Shown here: in pieces, positions 8,989 to 16,124 of the stretch
How the letters are laid out: each line of letters begins with the position of its first letter
How positions within the stretch are numbered: the first letter of the stretch is position 1
DNA from: JAJPGZ01 sp038229295
Lineage (GTDB): Bacteria > Verrucomicrobiota > Verrucomicrobiia > Chthoniobacterales > UBA10450
Direction of reading: 5' to 3'
Length of the DNA stretch: 20,477 bases
NCBI GenBank assembly: GCA_038229295.1
Contig: JBBROO010000049.1
Coordinates: 1 to 20,477 of the forward strand
Notes under the pieces: generated by a model
What the model was told of the DNA's origin: nothing
Database searches by the model: none
What the model saw: the letters and a program-made list of their open reading frames with translations, nothing else
Made by a program: the position numbers and the translations under genes

Positions 8989-10116
8989 GTGCCGAAGGCG
9001 AATGCAAAAGCAAAATCAGCGGTGGCGAACATTCACGCCGTCGTCGGCTCCGATGACAGCGAAGTTAAACGCGTGACCGCGGAGCTGGCGGCGAAATTGA
9101 CGCCGCCAGATGCGGGTGACTTCGGAATGGAAACGATCGATGGCTGCGCCGATAACGCGGAACAAGCGGCGACGCGGATAAGATCGACAATCGAAGCATT
9201 GCAGACGTTGCCGTTTTTCGGCGGAGCAAAATTAGTTTGGTTGAAGAACGCGAATTTTCTCGCCGACAGCGTGATCGGGCGCGCGGCCAGTGTGCAAACC
9301 GCGCTCGAAGAACTCGCCGATGTCATCAACGCCGATTTCGCTGACGGAATTACGCTGTTGTTTAGCGCGACCGAAGTGGACAAGCGGCGCTCGTTTTACA
9401 AAACGCTTTCGAAGCGCGCTGACGTGCAGGTGTTCGATAAACTCGATTCGACTCGCAGCGGTTGGGAAGAAGCGGCGACGGATCTTGTGCAGAGCCACGC
9501 GCAGAAACACGGACTTCAATTCGAAAATGGCGCTTTGGAATTATTTGTTCTGCTGACCGGCGGCGACACGCGGCAGATTGAGAACGAACTGGAAAAGATC
9601 GACATCTACCTTGGCGCCAAACGCGCCGTCGATGTCGATCTTGTGCGCGAGCTCGTCCCACTTTCGCGCGCCGGCGTCATTTTCGAGTTGGGCAACGCGC
9701 TAGCAGAACGCGATCTCTCGCGCGCACTCACTCTGCTGCGTCGATTGCTCGACCAGGGCGAAACCGCCATCGGCATTTTGCTCGTCGCTGTCTTGCCGAC
9801 GGTCCGCAATCTACTTCTGGCAAAAGACTTGATGGATCGACATCGAATGTCGCGGCCGCACGTGCCTTTTCAATTCATCTCCGCATTGAATCGTCTTCCT
9901 GCCACCGCGACCGAACATCTGCCGCGGAAAAAAGATGGCGCGATTAGCGGTTACGCTCTCGGTATCGCCGCGCAAAATGCGCATCGATTCGAAATGAAAA
10001 CGTTGACCGAGGGAATGGAAGCGTGCCTGAAGGCGAATCTTCGTCTCGTCAGCACGCAGCTCGATCACGAACTAGTTCTGACCGAGGTCGTGGTGAAATT
10101 GTTAGGCCAGAACTAA
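8989..10116 (+). CDS. holA: DNA polymerase III, delta subunit
   Basis: The delta subunit opens the beta sliding clamp within the clamp-loader complex. The family pattern is clear: NIHAVVGSDDSEVKRVTAEL near the start, then IRSTIEALQTLPFFGGAKLVWLKNANFL. In the C-terminal half come LLTGGDTRQIENELEKIDIYLG, VDLVRELVPLSRAGVIFELGNALAERDLSRALTLLRRLLDQG and the final helical collar. The frame is open upstream through the 89-bp repeat into the peptidase gene, but no ATG lies between the repeat and the conserved start. I take GTG 8989 (375 residues); GTG 9022 (364 residues) is closer to the usual family length and is the alternative. No strong ribosome site is visible for either. The stop overlaps that of the convergent membrane-protein gene by two bases. 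Confidence 0.9.
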   Translation: MPKANAKAKSAVANIHAVVGSDDSEVKRVTAELAAKLTPPDAGDFGMETIDGCADNAEQAATRIRSTIEALQTLPFFGGAKLVWLKNANFLADSVIGRAASVQTALEELADVINADFADGITLLFSATEVDKRRSFYKTLSKRADVQVFDKLDSTRSGWEEAATDLVQSHAQKHGLQFENGALELFVLLTGGDTRQIENELEKIDIYLGAKRAVDVDLVRELVPLSRAGVIFELGNALAERDLSRALTLLRRLLDQGETAIGILLVAVLPTVRNLLLAKDLMDRHRMSRPHVPFQFISALNRLPATATEHLPRKKDGAISGYALGIAAQNAHRFEMKTLTEGMEACLKANLRLVSTQLDHELVLTEVVVKLLGQN

Positions 10117-10586
10117 ACGGCCCCACCGGCCATTTGCTTTTGCGCGAGCGGACCAATGTAAGGAATTTCCCAGCGTTTGCCGATGAAGGCCTTCACTACC
10201 GTGATCAGGAAGATCACTAAAAAGATAAGCCAACCCAGAACGAGAACGATTCCCAGAAGCACGGCAAAGAACCAACCGATGATCGGAATGACGCTCAATA
10301 CCGCGATCATCACCTTGAGCACGATGCTGAGCAGCAGCCAGGCGCCGCCGAAGATAATCGATTGCATCGCGTAAAAGCGGACGAAGCTGTTTCGCTTTTC
10401 CAGAATGTAAAAAATGACTCCACCTATTAACGGGATGCACGCGATCGCCGCCGCGATGTTCGGCGGCAAATCCAACGACGAAGGCTCTCCGGTTAGTCTC
10501 GGCTCCGGGGCCGAGAACGGCGGCGGCGGCGGAGGAGGAGGAGGGACGGATGACGGCGATGGGCTCGGATCGATCGGATCAGGCAT
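10113..10586 (-). CDS. Small polytopic membrane protein (DUF4870/Tic20-like)
   Basis: 157 residues starting at the ATG complementary to 10584-10586; an upstream extension to 10697 is rich in Arg and Cys and not credible. The N-terminus is proline-rich with nine consecutive Pro at 15-23. After LPPNIAAAIACIPLIGG come three to four hydrophobic helices (about 43-61, 75-90, 93-113 and 114-133). The segment YILEKRNSFVRFYAMQSIIFG is typical of the DUF4870/Tic20-like group, as is the ending IGKRWEIPYIGPLA. Function is unknown; the group is assumed to be an integral inner-membrane protein. Pro9 would be a strong EF-P-dependent pause. A copy of the 10-mer lies 15 bases upstream of the start (10601-10610). 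Confidence 0.82.
   Translation of the reverse strand: MPDPIDPSPSPSSVPPPPPPPPPFSAPEPRLTGEPSSLDLPPNIAAAIACIPLIGGVIFYILEKRNSFVRFYAMQSIIFGGAWLLLSIVLKVMIAVLSVIPIIGWFFAVLLGIVLVLGWLIFLVIFLITVVKAFIGKRWEIPYIGPLAQKQMAGGAV
10519..10545. repeat. Trinucleotide tract encoding poly-proline
   Basis: Nine triplets: five GGC-type units followed by GGA-type units on the plus strand. On the minus strand they read as CCT repeated four times and CCG repeated five times, giving the Pro9 run of the membrane protein. Such tracts can vary in length by slippage, and the G-rich strand could form a quadruplex-like structure. Both points are inference. Confidence 0.7.
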
Positions 10587-10695
10587 TCTGCAACCTACAC
10601 AAGATCGACAATCGACCTTGTCAAGACGAACCCCGCGGCGGCGGGAGATTTTCGCTTTCGCGCGCCCGGCAAAACCAATACCGTGCAAACGCGTC

Positions 10696-11334
10696 ATGAT
10701 AAGAAAATCTCAGCGCGGTTTCACCTTGATCGAGATGCTCGTCGTCATCGCCATCATCGCCACGCTCATCGCGCTGATTTTCCCCTCGCTCAGTGGAATG
10801 CTGGAACGCGGAAAAATAACGCAGGATTTGAATAACCTTCGCCAGCTCGGTCTCGGCACGCAGATGTATTTGAATGACAACGACGGCGCTTTCTTTTTGC
10901 CGACAGCAAATTGGATGCAATCGCTGCATCCAAAATATCTGCCGAGTTGGAAAATCTTTCAGTCGCCGTTCGATAAACGCGCGCCATCGGAAGACGACAG
11001 CAACGCGCCCGTGAGTTACGGCCTTAATGTGAATGCGCATGGCACGACACCCACTGACATATTGCTCGCAGACAAGATTGGTAATCCGAGCGTGTTCATT
11101 TTATTCGCGCCTGCTGTCGCCGATGCGAACGATATTAGCTTCAACGGTAAGGCGGGAGCACCGGTGACTGTGGACAAGCCGGCTGGCACACCGCTGCGCG
11201 GCACGCATAACAAACGGCAACGCATAAACGCATGCTTCGGGGATCTCCACATCGAGAACGTCGGCTGGACAACGTTCACCAACAGTCTTCCCGCGGCGAG
11301 CGACCCAAACCAGACGCAACGTTGGAATCCGTGA
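10696..11334 (+). CDS. Orphan type IV pilin-like / type II secretion pseudopilin
   Basis: 212 residues from ATG 10696. It carries a class III prepilin leader: MIRKSQRG followed by FTLIEMLVVIAIIATLIALIFPSL, with cleavage expected after G8 and the required Glu at +5 of the mature protein (E13). The leader helix continues to about residue 38 (MLERGKITQDLNNLRQLGLGTQMY). The remainder is a globular domain ending with GTHNKRQRINACFGDLHIENVGW, like the many xcpT/GspG-like proteins of Verrucomicrobiota and Planctomycetota. Needs a PilD-type peptidase, which is not in the window. An extension of the frame to 10414 is poly-Gly shadow of the opposite gene. The TGA stop overlaps the GTG start of aroB by four bases (GTGA). 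Confidence 0.88.
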   Translation: MIRKSQRGFTLIEMLVVIAIIATLIALIFPSLSGMLERGKITQDLNNLRQLGLGTQMYLNDNDGAFFLPTANWMQSLHPKYLPSWKIFQSPFDKRAPSEDDSNAPVSYGLNVNAHGTTPTDILLADKIGNPSVFILFAPAVADANDISFNGKAGAPVTVDKPAGTPLRGTHNKRQRINACFGDLHIENVGWTTFTNSLPAASDPNQTQRWNP

Positions 11335-12389
11335 CTGTTGCCAAACCGATCGTGGGGTCGGGATTGCTCGATCAGGTCGGCTCGACGATCATAACGCGCG
11401 CGGGCGCTGACTGCTTTAAGCAGTCAGCTTTGCAGTGTGGGATTATATCGGATGCGCAAGTTGCGCCCCTCTTTGCCGCACGTGTTGCGCGTAGCCTAAC
11501 GAGCGCCGGCATTCGGTCGACGCTCGTCACCATTCCAGCCGGCGAAGAGTCGAAGTCTCTCGAACAAGTCGGGCTGATTTGCGATGAGATGATCGCGACC
11601 GGATTAGATCGACAAGCGTTCGTGGTCGGGCTGGGTGGCGGCGTGGTCGGAGATATTTCCGGATTTGTGGCGGCGATTTTTCAGCGCGGCATTTCGCATG
11701 TGCAGATTCCGACGACACTGCTCGCGATGGTCGATAGTTCCATCGGCGGGAAAACTGGCGTGAATACGCGCGATGGGAAAAACTTAATCGGCGCGACTCA
11801 TCATGCGTCGCTCGTGATCGATGATGTCGATCTTCTGAAAACTTTGCCGCCGCGCGAATTGAATCAGGGGTTCGCGGAGATCATCAAACACGGCATCATC
11901 GCGGATGCGGCGATGTTTCGTGAGCTTGAGCATGTCGATCTTGCGGACATGGCGCCGCTCATTCGGCGCAACATTGAGATTAAAGCGAAGATCGTGGCGA
12001 AAGACGAATTCGATCGGACGGGAGAACGCGCGATTCTGAATTTCGGACACACCGTCGGCCATGCGATCGAACGCGCGGGCGATTACCGAACATTTCTCCA
12101 CGGCGAAGCGATCAGTCTTGGAATGGTCGGCGCGTGCCATGTTTCGATGAAGAGAGCCGGCCTAACGAAAGCGGAGCGAGATGCGATTGTCGATCTTTTG
12201 CGCGGGTTCGAATTGCCAACGCGTTTGCCAAAGGGTTTTCCGCGGGAGAAAATCTTCGACGCGCTCAAGCACGACAAGAAGTTCGAAAGCGGGAATGTTC
12301 GCTTCGTTGTCACGCCAAAGATCGGCTCCGCGCATCTGTCGAGCGACGTCACACTTAAAGATATTCGCGAAGCAATCGAGCAGTTGTAG
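11331..12389 (+). CDS. aroB: 3-dehydroquinate synthase
   Basis: Second step of the shikimate pathway, converting DAHP to 3-dehydroquinate with NAD+ and a divalent metal. The product has 352 residues from GTG 11331, which overlaps the pseudopilin stop; TTG 11322 is an alternative, and the open frame back to 11232 is a shadow. Visible motifs: IPAGEESKSLEQ (69-79), VVGLGGGVVGDISGFVAAIFQRG (98-120), QIPTTLLAMVDSSIGGKTGVN (125-145), and ELNQGFAEIIKHG (176-188) with metal ligand E183. They continue with NFGHTVGHAIE (238-247), ligand H240, and FLHGEAISLGM (256-265), ligand H257. The TAG stop is the first arm of a 26-bp hairpin. A 23-bp perfect palindrome lies in the N-terminal coding region. Confidence 0.97.
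   Translation: MTVAKPIVGSGLLDQVGSTIITRAGADCFKQSALQCGIISDAQVAPLFAARVARSLTSAGIRSTLVTIPAGEESKSLEQVGLICDEMIATGLDRQAFVVGLGGGVVGDISGFVAAIFQRGISHVQIPTTLLAMVDSSIGGKTGVNTRDGKNLIGATHHASLVIDDVDLLKTLPPRELNQGFAEIIKHGIIADAAMFRELEHVDLADMAPLIRRNIEIKAKIVAKDEFDRTGERAILNFGHTVGHAIERAGDYRTFLHGEAISLGMVGACHVSMKRAGLTKAERDAIVDLLRGFELPTRLPKGFPREKIFDALKHDKKFESGNVRFVVTPKIGSAHLSSDVTLKDIREAIEQL
11406..11428. repeat. Perfect 23-bp palindrome inside aroB
   Basis: Eleven-base arms (GCTGACTGCTT and AAGCAGTCAGC) around a single central T. It encodes part of GADCFKQSAL, residues about 25-34 of AroB, in a poorly conserved stretch of the N-terminal domain, so the codons are free to drift. It could form a hairpin in the mRNA about 25 codons after the start. 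Confidence 0.75.
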
Positions 12390-12457
12390 CTGACGCCGTC
12401 TCTGGCGGCAGAGGTCTAACGGTTCCAACCTTCTGCCGCCAGGGACGGCGGCAGCTA
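12387..12457. terminator. Hairpin element between convergent stop codons (possible bidirectional terminator)
   Basis: Two 26-base arms (12387-12412 and 12432-12457) are complementary with two mismatches, around a 19-base loop. Each arm begins, on its own strand, with TAGCTG, and that TAG is the stop codon of the gene running into it: aroB on the plus strand and the amidase on the minus strand. The stem is GC-rich but no T-run follows inside the element, so it is not a textbook intrinsic terminator. It could instead be a REP/MITE-type repeat that has been kept as a transcription stop or mRNA 3' end. TAGCTG also occurs at the uvrB stop. Confidence 0.65.
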
Positions 12458-13726
12458 CAACGAGCGCGTTTTGCGATAGTAGTCGATCAAACCATCCCGA
12501 ACGCTGTCCGCGTATTCCCGGAAAATGCTTTTGCGTTCGACGTTGTCGATCTTGCGCGTGCCTTCGTAATCGCCGGCTTGGATGCGCGCGAAGGCGTCGT
12601 GACTGTTCATGACATACGGCTCGCAGTAGACGACCGGGCAGCGATAAAGCCGCGTGGCGAGAAGATTGCGCGCGTAGACGTAGCCAGTCGATCCAACTTT
12701 CGTGGTCGTTAGGGTAGTTGGATATTGATAAGCCGGAAGTTTCGTTTCCTTCGCCATCGAATCAGCGACCGTGTCGGCCAACGGCAGTTCTTCATCGTAC
12801 GCGCGACTGAGCAAACGCCGGATCATTTCGAAACGCGCGTCGTCGTATTCGAGCTCGTCTTTCAAATAGGAGCCGTTCACGAGTAGATGCAGATGGTTGT
12901 TGTCGATCAAAGTCGGATTGCGCGGATCGCCCCAGCCTTCGGCGTTGAAGTGAAGACATAAAACGAGATCGGGATGTAACTTCGTGTTCACCAGAACGGC
13001 GCGGCGTCGGATTTCGCTGTAACGATAAAACAGAATCTCGCTTTGCCAGCGGACGGTTTGGTCTTTCGCCGGGTCGTTAGGATCGAGCGCGTCGGGGCGC
13101 GGCTGCGGCACTCCATTCTTGACCAGGATTTTTCGGGCGAGCTCGCGAAAATCGTCCGGACGTTTCGTTGTCACCGGCGTGGTGCTGTTGCGAACGAAGA
13201 AAACTTTCGCGCCAAGCTTTCGCAACTGCGGTGCGAGAATTCGCGCGACGCGCAGCGTGAGATCGCCTTCGGTGACCGGCGTCGTATCGCCGACCTGAAA
13301 CCAGCGCTCTTCCATTTTCGCCCACTTGCCGCCGAGATGGCCGGGATCGAGTGCGATGCGCAAGCCGGAGAGCGGCAAGTCGATCTTGGCGCGCGGTAAA
13401 GATTTTGCGGGACGCCACAGGCGAGGGACGGATTTGCGCGAGGTCTCGCCGGAAGCAAAACGAAGTGTGACGAATTTCTGCGTTGCGCGATTCGTTAGGA
13501 CGCGCGCGGAGTCATTGTCGATCTTAACCAAATCGTCGGCTATCCCGTGCGTGCAATAAACGTCCTGCAGCAGATGCGCGAATTCATCGTGCGTGATTGT
13601 CTCCTGGTATTTTTCGAGAACGCTCCACTTCGGTTTCGTGCCGAGGACGCCGATGTTTTTCGCGGCAAGATCGACAATCGCAAAGATCGACAATGAGACT
13701 GTCAGCAAAGCCGCGCGAAAAATCAT
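12455..13726 (-). CDS. Secreted N-acetylmuramoyl-L-alanine amidase (Amidase_3), long form
   Basis: 423 residues with a signal peptide (about 1-22, MIFRAALLTVSLSIFAIVDLAA). After an N-terminal region of about 100 residues of unknown fold, the Amidase_3 domain starts at GLRIALDPGHLGG (121-133). Zinc ligands are H130, E153 in VTEGDLTLRV and H259 in LCLHFNAEG, and the catalytic Glu is E369 in VVYCEPYVMN. The spacing between E153 and H259 (106 residues) is about twice that of the amidase at 656, so there is an insertion of some 50 residues (about 185-240, with the NGVPQPRPDALDPNDPAKDQ loop). This distinguishes it as a separate paralogue. Two 10-mer copies, at 13667-13676 and 13683-13692, encode the VDL and SIF parts of the signal peptide. 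Confidence 0.9.
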   Translation of the reverse strand: MIFRAALLTVSLSIFAIVDLAAKNIGVLGTKPKWSVLEKYQETITHDEFAHLLQDVYCTHGIADDLVKIDNDSARVLTNRATQKFVTLRFASGETSRKSVPRLWRPAKSLPRAKIDLPLSGLRIALDPGHLGGKWAKMEERWFQVGDTTPVTEGDLTLRVARILAPQLRKLGAKVFFVRNSTTPVTTKRPDDFRELARKILVKNGVPQPRPDALDPNDPAKDQTVRWQSEILFYRYSEIRRRAVLVNTKLHPDLVLCLHFNAEGWGDPRNPTLIDNNHLHLLVNGSYLKDELEYDDARFEMIRRLLSRAYDEELPLADTVADSMAKETKLPAYQYPTTLTTTKVGSTGYVYARNLLATRLYRCPVVYCEPYVMNSHDAFARIQAGDYEGTRKIDNVERKSIFREYADSVRDGLIDYYRKTRSL

Positions 13727-13764
13727 TTCGCTGTCAATGAAGCATCGAATACGGTGCTCGCATC

Positions 13765-14607
13765 ATGCTCACGATTCTTTTTCTCGGCGATATCGTCGGC
13801 GAGCCGGGGCGCAGCGCCGTCGTCGCGCGATTGCCGGAGTTAAAGCAACAGCACGGAATCGATTTCGCAGTCGTGAATGGTGAGAACGCCGCGGCTGGCC
13901 GCGGGATTACGGCGAAGATTACGATCGAGCTTTTGCGCGCAGGAGTTTCCGTCATCACAACGGGCGATCATGTCTGGGACCAAAAGGATATTTTTGGATT
14001 TCTTAATCTCGAACCGCGATTGCTGCGTCCGCTGAATTATCCCGAGGGCGCGCCGGGAAGCGGAAGCATCGTGCTCGAGACGGCGAAGGGAAAAGTGGGC
14101 GTGATCAATGTGCAATGCCGCACGTTCATGCAGCCGATTCTGGAAAATCCTTTTCGCACGGTGGAAGCGGCGGTGGCGAAAATGCGCGAGGAAACTCCGA
14201 ATATTCTTGTCGATGTACACGGCGAAACGACGAGCGAAAAAATTGCGATGGGAAGATTTCTCGATGGAAAAGTTTCGGCGGTGATCGGAACACACACGCA
14301 TGTGCAAACGGCGGACGAGCAAATTTTTCCCGGCGGCACGGCTTTCATGTGCGACGCGGGAATGTGCGGCCCGACCGAATCGATTCTCGGCCGCGCGATC
14401 GAGCCGATCATGAATCGATTCGTCTCGAATTTGCCGGCCGCGTTTCCGGTGGCGTCGGGCGAAGTGCGATTGCGCGGCGCGTTGATTCAAATCGATGAAA
14501 TGAGTGGTCGCGCATTGAGCATCGCGCGTATCGATGAGCCGGGCGCAAATCAAAAATCTTCCAGCAAGATCGACATCGAACAGTCGCCGGCGACGAAGGA
14601 AGCCTGA
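13765..14607 (+). CDS. ymdB: YmdB-type metallophosphoesterase
   Basis: Member of the TIGR00282/YmdB family, phosphodiesterases that in Bacillus hydrolyse cyclic nucleotides and affect multicellular behaviour. The product has 280 residues. The metal-binding set is visible: D9 in FLGDIVG, E40 in VNGENAAAG, D68-H69 in TGDHVWD, H152 in DVHGETTSEK, and H177 and H179 in GTHTHVQTAD. Bacillus YmdB has Asn in the position of D68 (GNHTWD); Asp here is a known variant in other lineages as far as I recall, and is compatible with metal binding. The C-terminal 20 residues are a family-external tail. The start ATG at 13765 is 38 bp from the divergent amidase start; no clear ribosome site. Confidence 0.93.
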   Translation: MLTILFLGDIVGEPGRSAVVARLPELKQQHGIDFAVVNGENAAAGRGITAKITIELLRAGVSVITTGDHVWDQKDIFGFLNLEPRLLRPLNYPEGAPGSGSIVLETAKGKVGVINVQCRTFMQPILENPFRTVEAAVAKMREETPNILVDVHGETTSEKIAMGRFLDGKVSAVIGTHTHVQTADEQIFPGGTAFMCDAGMCGPTESILGRAIEPIMNRFVSNLPAAFPVASGEVRLRGALIQIDEMSGRALSIARIDEPGANQKSSSKIDIEQSPATKEA

Positions 14608-14683
14608 GAAATTTCGCTTTACGGCTGCGGCGACCACGCCTCAGACTCGAATTCTTTTCCACAATCAACCGTCGAACAAAACT

Positions 14684-15286
14684 ATGAAGCGTTTGCCTAT
14701 CCTCTGCCTCGCCGCCGTCATCGTACTTAGCTTGCTTCCATCGCTACGTGCACAAGGTAATCCTGAAGCAAACAAACTTGCGCGCGAAGGCAGCGAAGCG
14801 GCTAAAAACAAAGATTGGGATGGCGCCATCGAGTCGTTGCGCAAAGCGGCCGACATGGATAAAAAATATGCGCCAAATCTGGCCGCGGCGTTTCAACAAC
14901 GCGCGGCCGAAGAGACGAAAGCAAACCGTTTCCCGGAGGCGTTAGGCGATTTCGAGGCAGCCCTCAAAGCGCATCCGAACGCGGGCGCGTATGAAGGACG
15001 TGCTTACGTTTACATGCGCATGAACGACGTCGAACACGCGCTGGCAGATTATTCCGAGGCCATCAAGATGAATCCGGGTGAAGCGCGCTTGTATTCGTAC
15101 CGCGCGCATATGCTGGCGAATAAAGGCGACTTCAAGGGCGCACTCGGCGACGCCGACAAGGTCCTCAAAATAAAGAAGGGCGATGCCGACGCGCAGGCGC
15201 TGAAGAAATGGGCAGAGGAGCGGATGAAAGCGGCCACGACGGCCCCGCCGCCACCGCCGAATGCGCCCGTGCCGCCGAAGCCGTAA
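14684..15286 (+). CDS. Secreted/periplasmic TPR protein
   Basis: 200 residues from ATG 14684, after a 76-bp gap; the frame stays open upstream but that part is Arg-rich shadow. Signal peptide about 1-23 (MKRLPILCLAAVIVLSLLPSLRAQG). Four TPR units at roughly 31-63, 66-98, 100-132 and 134-166, with the typical small residues and Pro ends (FEAALKAHPNAGAY and YSEAIKMNPGEARLY). The C-terminus is Pro-rich (APPPPPPNAPVPPKP). Probably a protein-protein adaptor in the periplasm; the partner is not evident. It converges with infC, with 22 bp between stops. Confidence 0.87.
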   Translation: MKRLPILCLAAVIVLSLLPSLRAQGNPEANKLAREGSEAAKNKDWDGAIESLRKAADMDKKYAPNLAAAFQQRAAEETKANRFPEALGDFEAALKAHPNAGAYEGRAYVYMRMNDVEHALADYSEAIKMNPGEARLYSYRAHMLANKGDFKGALGDADKVLKIKKGDADAQALKKWAEERMKAATTAPPPPPNAPVPPKP

Positions 15287-15308
15287 CGGTTCGTCGCCTA
15301 ACAACTCC

Positions 15309-15899
15309 CTACTCGGCCGGTTCCTGACCGTTCGCCTCGCCTTCGGGCGATGATTGTCCCGGCGGAGTAACAAAGCGCCGCTTGCGCCGGCTCGCCGGCA
15401 GGGGCGATAACGTCATGGTGATGTTCCGGCCCGCGATCTTCGGTTCCATCTCCACTTGCGACATGCCGGAGAGATCGTCGCGCACTTTGTACATCAACTG
15501 CATGCCGAATTCCTGGTGCGCCATTTCGCGGCCGCGAAATTGCAACTGCACGCGCACCTTGTTGCCTTTATCGAGAAACTCTTCGCCGTGGCGGATCTTC
15601 GTCAGGTAATCGTGATCGTCGATGTTAACGCGAAACTTGATCTCCTTCAGCTTCGATCCGGTCGGGCGTTTGTCCTTTTCCTGTTTCGACAAGTCATAAC
15701 GAAACTTTCCGAGCGCGACGATTTTGCAGACGGGCGGGTTTGCCGTCGGCGCAACTTCGACGAGATCGAGCCCAAGGTTTTGCGCTTCCCGTATGGCGTC
15801 GGACAATTTCAAGACGCCGAGCTGCTGACCCGATGCTCCGATGATGACTCGGACTTCGCGGGCGCGAATCCGACCGTTTACACGAAATTGTGGTTGCAG
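15309..15899 (-). CDS. infC: Translation initiation factor IF-3
   Basis: Controls start-codon fidelity and subunit dissociation on the 30S ribosome. The IF3_N segment reads QFRVNGRIRAREVRVIIGASGQQLGVLKLSDAIREAQNLGLDLVEVAPTANPPVCKI, and the C-terminal domain has SKLKEIKFRVNIDDHDYLTKIRHGEEFL and KVRVQLQFRGREMAHQE, then a charged tail. The conserved N-terminus lies upstream of the TTG at 15812, so that codon is not the start. Between an in-frame TGA (15906-15908) and the conserved RVN residues there is no ATG, GTG or TTG. The best candidate is CTG at 15897-15899, with GGAG 11 bases upstream, giving 196 residues. Non-AUG starts are the rule for infC because they permit feedback control by IF-3. 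rpmI and rplT, usually downstream, are absent. Confidence 0.9.
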   Translation of the reverse strand: MQPQFRVNGRIRAREVRVIIGASGQQLGVLKLSDAIREAQNLGLDLVEVAPTANPPVCKIVALGKFRYDLSKQEKDKRPTGSKLKEIKFRVNIDDHDYLTKIRHGEEFLDKGNKVRVQLQFRGREMAHQEFGMQLMYKVRDDLSGMSQVEMEPKIAGRNITMTLSPLPASRRKRRFVTPPGQSSPEGEANGQEPAE

Positions 15900-16124
15900 A
15901 TTAAATCATTCTCCGGGCCGGCGAAAATGGGAGTGCACCATTACGCCGTGTTATCTTTGTCGCAATTTTTCGACGACCGCTCGCCGAACACTCTTTCATC
16001 GTCGCGGCTGCGATCCTCCGCGGCGACGGGCGCGCGCTTTTTCGCGAGCCGAATGGAAGTTGTAAGCAACATTCGCGCGCTGGCAAGGCGAATCTCGCGA
16101 ATGCAGATGTCGATCTTGCAATGA
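15900..16124. other. Intergenic region upstream of infC
   Basis: 225 bp between the infC start and the stop of the DsbA-like gene, both on the minus strand, so it must hold the infC leader and perhaps its promoter. I see the GGAG ribosome site at 15911-15914 and one copy of the 10-mer at 16108-16117. I see no confident promoter boxes, terminator hairpin or RNA gene. Confidence 0.5.

Noticed and set aside
10414..10695. Pseudopilin extended upstream with a poly-Gly segment
   Set aside because: The extension is the antisense of the poly-Pro gene; the prepilin leader must be near the N-terminus.
13727..13764. TTGACA-like box (complement of 13732-13737) as promoter for the amidase
   Set aside because: The matching -10 would fall inside the amidase coding sequence; gap is only 38 bp and the box is probably chance.
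15309..15812. infC starting at TTG 15812
   Set aside because: Removes about 29 residues, including the conserved RVNGRIRAREVRVI part of the IF-3 N-domain.
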